The translations under genes and the position numbers were made by a program. From Roseiarcus sp963823165 (GTDB lineage: Bacteria; Pseudomonadota; Alphaproteobacteria; Rhizobiales; Beijerinckiaceae), in the NCBI GenBank assembly GCA_963823165.1, contig CAWGKV010000001.1, forward strand, positions 186,001 through 250,000: DNA of 64,000 bases, in the 5' to 3' direction. This document shows positions 43,421 through 51,499 of the stretch, in pieces (within the stretch, counting starts at the first letter, position 1; every line of letters starts with the position of its first letter). The notes beneath the pieces were generated by a model. The model saw only the letters and a list, made by a program, of their open reading frames with translations. It did no database searches and had not been told where the DNA came from.

Positions 43421-44140
43421 ATGACGCAGGAGACCTTTCGCCAACTGCTGCTGACCGAGCTCGACCGGTCGGCCGAGCTGAGGGCCCGCACCCTCGAGGA
43501 CGCGGGCTTCGGCGAGCGGCGCGGCCTGTTGCGCGCTTGGCAGGCGACGCGGCTCGCCCGCACCCATCGGGACCTCCTGGAGAGCCGCCGCTTCCGCGAC
43601 GCCGCGAAGTTCTTCCTGACCGATCTCTACGGGCCGGGGGACATGAGCCGGCACATCGAGGAGGTGCGCCGCATCGTGCCGGTGATGACGAACGTATTGC
43701 CGGATTCGGGCCTGGCGACGGTGGCGCACGCCATGCAGCTCAACGCTTTGTCGGAGAGCCTCGACGGGGCGATGGTCGAATGGCTCGGCGAAAAAGCCTC
43801 GGAAATCACCGACGCGCTCTATGGCGAGGCCTATCGCGCGGTCGGTCGCGCCGAGGACCGGGAGCGGCAGATCGACCTGATCGACCTCCTCGGCCAGGCC
43901 CTCGACAAACTGACCCACGTCCGCTTCATCGGCACGACGCTGAGGGTAATGCGAAGGCCGGCCCAGCTCGCGGGCCTCGGCGAATTGCAGGCCTTCCTCG
44001 AGCGCGGCTACGCGGCCTTCGGGTCGATGCGAGGGGGGGCGGGCGATTTCGTCTCGATCGTCGCCGCCCGCGAGCGGGCGATCTCTCGGGCGCTGTTCGC
44101 CGGCGACGACGAGGCTTTGCGGCGCCCGGCGGCGTCTTGA
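43421..44140 (+). CDS. Conserved hypothetical protein
   Basis: 239 residues, mostly helical, with the conserved-looking KFFLTDLYGPGDMSRHIEEVRRIVPVM block (read in two halves) and no membrane segment or known catalytic site. Divergent from the WS/DGAT gene and followed by a symmetric hairpin. Members of this family often accompany lipid genes in alphaproteobacteria, but I cannot assign a role. Confidence 0.65.
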   Translation: MTQETFRQLLLTELDRSAELRARTLEDAGFGERRGLLRAWQATRLARTHRDLLESRRFRDAAKFFLTDLYGPGDMSRHIEEVRRIVPVMTNVLPDSGLATVAHAMQLNALSESLDGAMVEWLGEKASEITDALYGEAYRAVGRAEDRERQIDLIDLLGQALDKLTHVRFIGTTLRVMRRPAQLAGLGELQAFLERGYAAFGSMRGGAGDFVSIVAARERAISRALFAGDDEALRRPAAS

Positions 44141-44170
44141 GGAGAGCGAGCAGGTTCCCTGCGATCGCCT

Positions 44171-44195
44171 AAAAGCCTCGCGATTCCAGGCTTTT
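44171..44195. terminator. Symmetric hairpin after the hypothetical gene
   Basis: Perfect eight-base arms AAAAGCCT (44171-44178) and AGGCTTTT (44188-44195) around a nine-base loop. The A/T ends would provide a short U-tract on either strand. The stem lies 30 bases after the stop. Confidence 0.5.
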
Positions 44196-44335
44196 CCAGC
44201 AAAATTCCCTACTCGGCGGAACAGGGATATATCGGGCCTGACGCGCCGCCTGTTCGGCGGTTTCCCGGCGCAAGTGAAAAGGCTTGAGTCCGACCCGACG
44301 GGACGTCACGATTTCCGCTCCCGACGAGGCCCGAC

Positions 44336-45853
44336 ATGCCGACATCCCCCGAGAGCTTCAACCTGGCCTGGCATTGCCTCGGCAGGCAGGCGGCCGAGCG
44401 CGGCGGCAAGACGGCGCTCATCATCGCCGACGGACCGGACGCTTTCCGCTCCTGGACCTACGCGGAGCTCGACGGCATGGTGCGCCGACTCGCCGGCGGG
44501 CTCGTCGCCAGCGGCCTCCGGAAGGGCGACCGGATCCTGATACGCGCCGCCAACGACATCGATTTCGTGCTCGCCTTCTTCGCCGCCGCGGCGATCGGCT
44601 GCGTCGCCCAGCCCGCCTCCCTGATGTTGACCGCCGAGGAAGCTCTGGCGCTGGCCGCCAATTCGGGGGCGACGGCGATCTTTCTGGGCGAGGCCGAGCC
44701 TGAGGAGCGGGCGCTATTCGCCCATCTTCGGGTTTTCGATCGGCAGGAAACGCGGCGGCTCGCCGCCGAAGCGCCGCCCGCCGATTACGCGCCGACTGCG
44801 CCGGACGATCCGGCCTATCTCGTCTTCACCTCGGGCTCGACCGCCGAGCCCAAGGGCGTGCTGCACGCGCATCGGGTGGTGATCGGCCGCCGGCCGATGG
44901 CGGCCGACTGGCTCGGGCTCGCCGAGCACGACATCGTCCTCCACGCCGGCAACATCAACTGGACCTACACCCTCGGCGTCGGCGTGCTCGACCCGTTCGC
45001 GGTCGGCGCGACCGGCGCGCTCTACGCCGGGGAGCGCAATCCCGCCGTCTGGCCGAGCCTCATCGAGAAGACCCGCGCCACGATCTTCGCCGCCGTGCCG
45101 AGCCTATACCGGCAAATCCTCAAGTACGGCGATCCGTCGGCGCACGGCCTCTCCCGACTGCGCCACGGCGTCTGCGCCGGCGAAGCGCTGTCGCCCGATC
45201 TGCTGGCCCTTTGGCGCGAAGCGACCGGCACCTGGCTCTACGAGGCCTTGGGCATGAGCGAGATCTCGACCTATGTTTCGAGCCGCCCCGGCGAGCCGAT
45301 CAGGCCCGGCTCGCCGGGCCGGCCCCAGACCGGCCGCCGCGTCGCCGTCCTTCCGGTCGACGGCGGGACGGATCCGCTGCCGCCGGGCCGGATCGGACTG
45401 CTCGCGGTCCACCGCAGCGACCCCGGCCTGATGCTCGGCTACTGGAACCGCCCGGCGGAGGAGGCCGCGGCCTTCCGCGGCGAGTGGTTCATCGGCGGCG
45501 ACCTCGCCGAATTCGACGCCGACGGTTTTGTCTGGCACCGGGGCCGCAACGACGACATCATGAACGCCTTCGGCTACCGCGTGTCGCCGTTGGAGGTCGA
45601 GAAGGTCCTGGCGTCCCATCCCGACGTCGCCGATGTCGCGGTCGCCGAGCGCAAAGTGGCGGAGGGCGTTTCGGCGATCGTGGCTTTCGTCGCGCCGAAG
45701 CCCGAGAGCGCGCCGGACGAAGCGGCGCTTCTCGCCGATTGCGCAAACCATCTCGCCGCCTACAAGCGGCCGCGCAAAGTCGTGTTCGTCAGCGAGATCG
45801 CCCGCACCGCTAACGGCAAGGTGAGCCGAAGAATGCTGCCGCAGGTGATGTGA
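44336..45853 (+). CDS. Acyl/aryl-CoA ligase (benzoate-CoA ligase-like)
   Basis: 505-residue ANL-superfamily AMP-forming ligase. The A3 block LVFTSGSTAEPKGVLHAH, the A5-like ALGMSEISTY, the GD motif GGDLAEFDADG and the hinge and catalytic-Lys end (GRNDDIMNAFGYRVSP; RTANGKVSRRML, Lys in NGK) are all in place. The overall pattern resembles the benzoate-CoA ligase branch, but the acid is not known. The start is the ATG at 44336; the next small gene overlaps the stop by four bases or starts just after it. Confidence 0.85.
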   Translation: MPTSPESFNLAWHCLGRQAAERGGKTALIIADGPDAFRSWTYAELDGMVRRLAGGLVASGLRKGDRILIRAANDIDFVLAFFAAAAIGCVAQPASLMLTAEEALALAANSGATAIFLGEAEPEERALFAHLRVFDRQETRRLAAEAPPADYAPTAPDDPAYLVFTSGSTAEPKGVLHAHRVVIGRRPMAADWLGLAEHDIVLHAGNINWTYTLGVGVLDPFAVGATGALYAGERNPAVWPSLIEKTRATIFAAVPSLYRQILKYGDPSAHGLSRLRHGVCAGEALSPDLLALWREATGTWLYEALGMSEISTYVSSRPGEPIRPGSPGRPQTGRRVAVLPVDGGTDPLPPGRIGLLAVHRSDPGLMLGYWNRPAEEAAAFRGEWFIGGDLAEFDADGFVWHRGRNDDIMNAFGYRVSPLEVEKVLASHPDVADVAVAERKVAEGVSAIVAFVAPKPESAPDEAALLADCANHLAAYKRPRKVVFVSEIARTANGKVSRRMLPQVM

Positions 45854-45855
45854 GA

Positions 45856-46095
45856 ATGGAAGCTATGGCGAGACCGAGAGCAAGAGATCTTATTGTCTGC
45901 ATCGACAACGACGGCTACCCGGCGTCGCTGGAGAAACGAAAAATCTACGTGGCTCTCCGGGATAAGGACGCCGAGAAGCACGGGCTCTTGCGGATCATCG
46001 ATGAATCGGGAGACGTTTATCTGTATCCCAAGACGCTGTTTCGTTCGATCGACTTGCCGCTGTCCGTCAAAAGAGCGGTCTTGGCCGCAGCCTGA
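45856..46095 (+). CDS. Small conserved protein of unknown function
   Basis: 79 residues (start at ATG 45856; ATGs at 45850 or 45865 are also possible). The core LIVCIDNDGYPASLEKRKIY and HGLLRIIDESGDVYLYPKTLF recurs in Rhizobiales genomes as a stand-alone, single-domain family; no function known. It starts directly behind the acyl-CoA ligase. Confidence 0.7.
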   Translation: MEAMARPRARDLIVCIDNDGYPASLEKRKIYVALRDKDAEKHGLLRIIDESGDVYLYPKTLFRSIDLPLSVKRAVLAAA

Positions 46096-46550
46096 GAGCG
46101 CTCAATGATGTGGCGCGTTTTGCGGACGTGCAACCCGACTTGGGCCGAAGCAGCGGGCCACACCCCATCCGGCGCCATAGGCCCGTCGAAAGACGGGCAT
46201 CCTCGCAACGCCCTATGTCGCCACATTCCCCCAGCAAACTGGCTACCATGCACACATCTGCGTAGCCTCGAACGCGCAAGCGGAAGTTGTGTTCATTCGA
46301 ATATCAGACGGTTGCGGCACCCCTTCTCCACGAAGTGGGGAAGGTGTCGGGCGAAGCCCGACGGATGGGGTGTGGAAAGAAGGAATGCGTCGTCGAAGGC
46401 TCGCTCTTGTGGTCGTGCAAAGACTGCCGGCTTCAAAGCAGCGGCCCACACCCCATCCGGCGCTCCGCGCCACCTTCCCCAGCACGCTGGGGAAGGAGTT
46501 CACGCGGCGATTTGAGATATGTAATGCCGTAGCGTTTTGAACCGAACCCT
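46096..46550. other. Intergenic region with three repeat copies
   Basis: No gene. Occupied mainly by three copies of a palindromic element (entered separately). Short frames within it are accidental. Confidence 0.6.
46157..46496. repeat. Intergenic palindromic repeat, three copies (one inverted)
   Basis: Copies at 46157-46198 (direct), 46321-46375 (inverted) and 46445-46496 (direct) share ACACCCCATCCGGCG and a hairpin of the CCTTCCCC...GGGGAAGG type. The inverted and third copies face each other, like a composite REP/BIME element. Confidence 0.65.
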
Positions 46551-48086
46551 TTACCCCTGCTGCTGCCCTGCGCCCAGCGCTTTCGCGAACGTCTGCCTGA
46601 GCTGGTACTTCAGAATCTTCCCCGTCGCGTTGCGCGGCAGCGCGGTCACGATCTCGAGCCGCTTCGGCTGCTTGTAATGCGCGACGCTGTCTTCCGCGAA
46701 GGCGCGCAGCTCCTCGATCGTCAGCGACTGGCCGGCTTTCAGCGCGGCGACGGCCACGATGCTCTCTCCCCATTCCGAGTCCGGCTCGCCGATCACCGCC
46801 ACCTCGGCGATCGCCGGATGGCGCATGAGGGCGCTCTCGACCTCGGCCGGGTAGACGTTCTCGCCTCCGGTGATGATCATGTCCTTGATGCGGTCGCTGA
46901 TGGTGAGAAACCCGTCCTCGTCGAGAAAGCCGGCGTCGCCGGTGCGGAACCAGCCGTCCCCGTCGATCGCCTGCGCCGTCGCCTCGCGCAGATTCCAGTA
47001 GCCCGGCGTCACGTTCGACCCGCGCACCAGGATTTCGCCCTGGACGCGGGGAGCATCGATCGTCGCCCCGCTCGAATCGACGATCTTGAGCTCGACGAAC
47101 ATCGCCGTCTTGCCGGACGAGCCGACCTTGCTCAGCGCATATTCCGGCGCGAGGAAGCTCACCATCGGCGCCGTCTCCGTGAGCCCGTAGCCCTGCTGCA
47201 TCGAGACGCCGCGGGCGAGCCAGGTCTTGAGCAGCGGCAAGGGAGAGGGCGCGCCGCCGACGATCAGCACTCTGAGCGACGACAGGTTCGTCTCCGCGAA
47301 AGCGGGATGATGCGCCATGAACAAGAACATCGCCGGCACGCCGAACATCGTCGTCACCTTGTTGGCCGCGATGTCGGCTAGCGCGCGGCCTGGGTCGAAC
47401 GTCCGGTGAAGCACGACCAGCGCGCCCTTCTGGAAGACGGCCAGCGTCGTGACGTTGAGCCCGCCGATATGGAAGACCGGCGCCGCCGTCAGCGTCACGT
47501 CGTCGGCCAGGCAATCGATCGCGTGCATGCCGTTGGCGTTGTTCCACCAGATGTTGCCATGAGTGAGCATCGCGCCCTTCGGCCTTCCGGTGGTGCCGGA
47601 GGTGTACATGATGAGCGCGACGTCGTCTTCGCCGACCCGAACGGCGTCCGTCGGCGGCGCCGCGCCCTCGGCCCAGTCCGCCTCGTCCTCGGCGAACAGA
47701 AAGGCCTTGAGCGAGCGAAGGCCTTCCAGTTGCGGCTCGATGACGGCGCGATGGTCGGAATCGACGATGAGGGCGCTCGCGGCGCAGTCTTCGATCATGA
47801 AGGCGAGCTCGGGGCCGGTGAGACGGAAATTGAGGGGCACGAAAATCGCCCCGAGCCGCGCGGCGGCAAACATGACGAAGAAGAACATCGGCTGGTTGAA
47901 GCCGAGAAAGGCGACGCGATCGCGCCTCGCGATGCCGAGCGCCGCGAGCCTGCCGGCACAATCCTCGATCGCCTGCTGCATGTCCGCATAGGTCCAGTCG
48001 CGCCCTTCGAAGCGCAGCGCGACGCGCTCCGGCGAGCGCAGCGCGCGCTGGCGGAACCAGTTGGCCAATCCGATGTCCGGGGTCAT
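46551..48086 (-). CDS. Fatty-acyl/aryl-CoA ligase (ANL family)
   Basis: 511-residue AMP-forming ligase. Motifs: LIMYTSGTTGRPKGAMLTHGN, GYGLTETAPM, the GDAGFLDEDGFLTISDR block, and the C-terminal LPRNATGKILKYQLR with the catalytic Lys. The pattern is that of medium/long-chain fatty acid or o-succinylbenzoate-type ligases, cytoplasmic. Start ATG at 48086 has AAGGAG upstream. Second acyl-CoA ligase of the window; divergent or independent of the first. Confidence 0.87.
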   Translation of the reverse strand: MTPDIGLANWFRQRALRSPERVALRFEGRDWTYADMQQAIEDCAGRLAALGIARRDRVAFLGFNQPMFFFVMFAAARLGAIFVPLNFRLTGPELAFMIEDCAASALIVDSDHRAVIEPQLEGLRSLKAFLFAEDEADWAEGAAPPTDAVRVGEDDVALIMYTSGTTGRPKGAMLTHGNIWWNNANGMHAIDCLADDVTLTAAPVFHIGGLNVTTLAVFQKGALVVLHRTFDPGRALADIAANKVTTMFGVPAMFLFMAHHPAFAETNLSSLRVLIVGGAPSPLPLLKTWLARGVSMQQGYGLTETAPMVSFLAPEYALSKVGSSGKTAMFVELKIVDSSGATIDAPRVQGEILVRGSNVTPGYWNLREATAQAIDGDGWFRTGDAGFLDEDGFLTISDRIKDMIITGGENVYPAEVESALMRHPAIAEVAVIGEPDSEWGESIVAVAALKAGQSLTIEELRAFAEDSVAHYKQPKRLEIVTALPRNATGKILKYQLRQTFAKALGAGQQQG

Positions 48087-48191
48087 GAGGTTCTCCTTTT
48101 TATTCTTGTTGGCTTATCAGTTTGCGGTGAGCTTATTTCACGACCAAGGGCGCCAAGGACCACAAAGCGACTTCAAGTTGAGCCCTGCGGC

Positions 48192-48848
48192 TCACTCGGC
48201 GACAGGTGGCGGAACGCCCTTCGCGTCGGCTGCGGCCTTCTGCGCCGCCTTCGCCCGCTGGAAGGCCGGCCGCTCGCGCAAGAGCGCATAGTAGGCCTGC
48301 AGCGCCGCCGGCGCCTGGTCGAAGAGGCCGATATATTTCAGCACCATCAGCGCGTAGCCGATCGAAATGTCGGCGACGGTGAAGCGGTCGGCCGCGGCAT
48401 ATTCGCGCCCGGCCATCAGGCTTTCGAGCCCCTTCAGGCGCCCGAGGGTCCAGCGCGAATAGTCTGCGACGGCCTGCGGCAGCCGGCGCTCCGGCGGCTC
48501 GAGCTGGCTGTAGCGCAGGACGATCGTCTGGGGAAAGGTCAGCGTCGCCTCGCCGAAATGGAGGGCGTTGAGATAAGACGCGTAGCCCGGCTCGTGCGGC
48601 CGAACGCTGAGCGGCGGCCCGGAATAGCACTCGGCGAGATATTGGCAGATGGCCGCCAATTCGGTCATCCGCACGTCGCCGTCGATCATGAGCGGAATCG
48701 TGCCGAGCGGATTGATTTGCAGATATTCGCGCGCGAGATAGCGCGGCGGAAAGGGCAGCATCTCGAGACGGTACGGAACGCCGACCTCCTCGAGCGCCCA
48801 CAGCGCACGGAAGGAGCGGGCGTCGACGCAGTGCCAGAGGGTGATCAT
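48192..48848 (-). CDS. Glutathione S-transferase family protein
   Basis: 218-residue cytosolic GST. The N-terminal thioredoxin-like half has the PLGTIPLMIDGDVRMTEL block that binds glutathione (cis-Pro and the TES/TEL motif), and the C-terminal helical half has FTVADISIGYAL. The start is the ATG at 48848; a longer frame to 48887 adds a poor N-terminus. It lies about 100 bases from the acyl-CoA ligase on the same strand. Confidence 0.87.
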   Translation of the reverse strand: MITLWHCVDARSFRALWALEEVGVPYRLEMLPFPPRYLAREYLQINPLGTIPLMIDGDVRMTELAAICQYLAECYSGPPLSVRPHEPGYASYLNALHFGEATLTFPQTIVLRYSQLEPPERRLPQAVADYSRWTLGRLKGLESLMAGREYAAADRFTVADISIGYALMVLKYIGLFDQAPAALQAYYALLRERPAFQRAKAAQKAAADAKGVPPPVAE

Positions 48849-49003
48849 CGATCGCTTCGCGCCGCTTTGTGTCAGAAAAGATACCAAGCTCTGTCTGCCA
48901 TGCAGCGACTGCTTCTGTCATGCTGCGGGTAGCCCGTGGTCAACAGCACGGCGATAGTCAGGGCGGCGATCGACCTTAACCGGTCGGACGCTTTCGACCT
49001 TGG

Positions 49004-50047
49004 TCAACCCTGGCGGACGTGCGTCGAGACGCCCCATGTGTCGGCGACCGTGTAGCCTTCTGGAAACGGATCCTCCGGATCGAGGAAATAGGTCATCATG
49101 CCGGTGAGCCAGGCGCGTCCAGCGATTTCTGGAATGATGGCCGGTCGCCCGCCGCAGACGGTCTCGGCCGCTATCCGCCCGTCGAAACGCGAGCCGATGA
49201 TGGAGAGGTGGGAGAACGCCTCGCCGACTTTCAAAAGCCCGCGCGCGTGAAGCGCCGCGAGACGGGCCGAGAGGCCCGTCCCCGTGGGGCTGCGGTCGGA
49301 GCGGCCGGGAGAGACGATGCAGGTGTTTTTGGCGACCGTCCCCGCGCCTTCGAAGGGCGCGTTGAACTGGACGATGGAGACGCCGCGAATCTCCGGGTTC
49401 TCGGGATGGACTACGTCGAATTGCGCCCGGGCGGCGCGGCGCACCTTCTCCCCGAGCGCCGCGAGGTCGCGCGCCTCGTCGGGCCGTATCTCGAAGCCCA
49501 GCGCCGTCGCGTCGACGAGCGCGTAGAACATGCCGCCGTAGGCGACGTCTACCGCGACCGTCCCCACGCCTTCGACCTCGAGCGGCGCGCCGAGCCTTTC
49601 GGCGAAAGAAGGCACGTTGCGGATCGTGACGGAGCGCACCCTCCCGCCCTCGCATCGCGCGGTCACGTCGACCGGGCCGCCGGGCATGTCGAGCCGAAGG
49701 CGGGTTTCCGGCTCCCGCATCGGCGCCATCCCGGTCTCGAGCAGCACGGTCGCGACGCACATCGCGTTGGAGCCGGACATCGGCGGATATTCGGTCGGCT
49801 CCATGATGATGGCCCCGGCCACGCAGTCCGGCCGCTTCGGCGGAACGATGAGGTTCACATGCCGGGCGACGCTGCCCCGGGGCTCGCAAATGAGGAAGCG
49901 CCGGATATGGTCGCAGTCGCGTTCGAAGGCGCGCATCATCTCGAAGACCGAGGCGCCTTGCGGCGGCAGAACGCCGCCGACGATCACGTCTCCGATCTCG
50001 CCCTCCGCATGGCAGCCGACCAATGTGATTTGACGGGACGATATCAT
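49004..50047 (-). CDS. Proline racemase superfamily enzyme (hydroxyproline epimerase/dehydratase type)
   Basis: 347-residue enzyme of the proline racemase fold. The two catalytic positions are Ser91 (PMSGSNAMC, where racemases have Cys) and Thr255 (DRSPTGTG, where racemases have Cys in SPCGTG). The Cys/Cys pair defines proline racemase and 4-hydroxyproline epimerase; a Thr at the second site is the pattern of trans-3-hydroxyproline dehydratases. So dehydration is more likely than racemization. The start ATG at 50047 is chosen. Neighbours are an NMT1-like binding protein and putA, which fits hydroxyproline/proline catabolism. Confidence 0.82.
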   Translation of the reverse strand: MISSRQITLVGCHAEGEIGDVIVGGVLPPQGASVFEMMRAFERDCDHIRRFLICEPRGSVARHVNLIVPPKRPDCVAGAIIMEPTEYPPMSGSNAMCVATVLLETGMAPMREPETRLRLDMPGGPVDVTARCEGGRVRSVTIRNVPSFAERLGAPLEVEGVGTVAVDVAYGGMFYALVDATALGFEIRPDEARDLAALGEKVRRAARAQFDVVHPENPEIRGVSIVQFNAPFEGAGTVAKNTCIVSPGRSDRSPTGTGLSARLAALHARGLLKVGEAFSHLSIIGSRFDGRIAAETVCGGRPAIIPEIAGRAWLTGMMTYFLDPEDPFPEGYTVADTWGVSTHVRQG

Positions 50048-50353
50048 GCGACTTCCCTGGAGAGAAACCAAACTCGGCCGATGCCGGGCTGGGGTGATGC
50101 AACCAAAAGACGCCCGGTTGACTTTGATCAATCCGCCGAGGCCGGAATCTGTGATGGTGGGGCGTCAGATAGGGCGTAACCTCTAAGACGTAAACACGCG
50201 GGTCTTTCTGCCCATCTGAGAGTTCGGGCCGGGGCTGGCGGTTTGCCCCGGCCCGACTTTTTGGCGCGTCGGTCATCGCGCCGACGAACGATCTCGGCGC
50301 ATTGCGGCGAAGGCGTCATTCCAAGTTCGCCAGCAGGCCCGGGCGACGCTGTC
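50048..50353. other. Intergenic region with an orphan terminator
   Basis: 306 bases between two minus-strand genes. It holds a plus-strand intrinsic terminator with no plus gene upstream; no open frame with a ribosome site is seen. Confidence 0.5.
50226..50262 (+). terminator. Intrinsic terminator, plus strand
   Basis: Perfect ten-base arms GGGCCGGGGC and GCCCCGGCCC around a nine-base loop, then GAC and five T (50258-50262). The U-tract is only on the plus strand, although both flanking genes are on the minus strand. Confidence 0.75.
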
Positions 50354-51352
50354 TCACTTCGGCGCGAGATCGAGCCCGACCCCCTTGTCAACGAACTGCA
50401 GGGTATAGGCCTTCTTGTAATCGTCGCGGCCGTCGACGACCCCGGCCGCGGCCATCTTGTCGAAGAAATCCTTCCAGCGCGCATCGGTCATCGCGCCGAT
50501 GCCGAGCTTCCGCGTGTCGCCGGAATCGACCACGCCTTTCTCTTTCATTTTCGCGATCGAAAAGGCGATCTGGTCGTCGTTGATGTCCGGGTTATCCGTC
50601 TTGATCAGCGCGTTGGCCTTGGAATTGTCGCCGTAGAGATAATGATACCAGCCGATCGCCGAGGCGTCGACGAAGCGCTGCACGAGATCGGGGTTCTTGT
50701 CGACGATTCCGGTGCGGGTGACGATCAGGGTCGAATAGGTGTCATAGCCGAAGTCGGACAGCAGGAACACGTTCGGCCTGAAATGGCCCTGCTTCTCGAT
50801 CTCGTGCGGCTCGGCGGTGAGGTAACCCTGCTGGATCGATTTCTTATTGGCGATGAAGGGCGCGGAATTGAAATTGTAGGGCCGGATGTTGTCGTCCTTG
50901 AATCCGTAGGCGGTCTCCAGCCAGGCGTAGAACGTGTTGATGGCGCCCGCGCCGACGTACACTGGCTTGGCGTTCGGCAGATCTTGCCATCGGTCGAGCC
51001 CGACGCCCGGATGGGACATGAGGATCTGCGGGCTCTTCTGGAAGTCGGCGGCGACGGCGATCAGCGGCAGCTTGCCCTCGACAGAGAGGAAATTGCCGAT
51101 CATGTCGCCGCCCATGAAGAATTCGATCTTGCCGAACAGGAGCAGCAATGCGCCGTTCGCCTGCGGGCCGCCGGGCACGATCGTCACGTCGAGGCCGTAT
51201 TTGGCGTAAGTGCCGTCGGCGACCGCCTGATAGAAGCCTCCGGCCTCCGGGTCGGCGAGCCAGTTCGTGCCGAACTTCACCTCGTCGAGGGCGAAAGCGG
51301 GTCCGGCCAAGCCGATAAGCCCGGCCAGCGCGGCAAGCGTTGCAACCCGCAT
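50354..51352 (-). CDS. ABC transporter substrate-binding protein, NMT1/THI5-like
   Basis: 332-residue periplasmic binding protein. A signal peptide ends near GPAFALDE (about residue 22). The mature part has the NMT1 pattern: KFGTNWLADPEAGGFYQAVADG, VPGGPQANGALLLLFGKIEFFMGG, and the C-terminal YKKAYTLQFVDKG. Family ligands include pyrimidine precursors, riboflavin, taurine and aromatic sulfonates; here unknown. The permease and ATPase are not adjacent. The start is the ATG at 51352 for a normal signal peptide. Confidence 0.85.
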   Translation of the reverse strand: MRVATLAALAGLIGLAGPAFALDEVKFGTNWLADPEAGGFYQAVADGTYAKYGLDVTIVPGGPQANGALLLLFGKIEFFMGGDMIGNFLSVEGKLPLIAVAADFQKSPQILMSHPGVGLDRWQDLPNAKPVYVGAGAINTFYAWLETAYGFKDDNIRPYNFNSAPFIANKKSIQQGYLTAEPHEIEKQGHFRPNVFLLSDFGYDTYSTLIVTRTGIVDKNPDLVQRFVDASAIGWYHYLYGDNSKANALIKTDNPDINDDQIAFSIAKMKEKGVVDSGDTRKLGIGAMTDARWKDFFDKMAAAGVVDGRDDYKKAYTLQFVDKGVGLDLAPK

Positions 51353-51499
51353 CCGAGGCGCCCCACAGTGATTCGACCGCGCCAAACGGCGGCGCTCCTC
51401 CAGTCTCGCGCCTTTCGCCTTTGAGGGAAAGCCCGCCCGTTGCGGCCTCTCTCGCGTGAAGCCCGGTCAGGCAGCCAATCGCCGGCTGCGGCCAAGGCC

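Noticed and set aside
41105..43918. A 937-codon minus frame over vsr and the WS/DGAT gene
   Set aside because: Most of it is noise, but its middle part carries WS/DGAT residues and was used to trace the frame changes.
46096..46550. A CRISPR array, suggested by repeated segments
   Set aside because: Only three copies, with inverted orientation and unequal spacing; this is a palindromic intergenic repeat.
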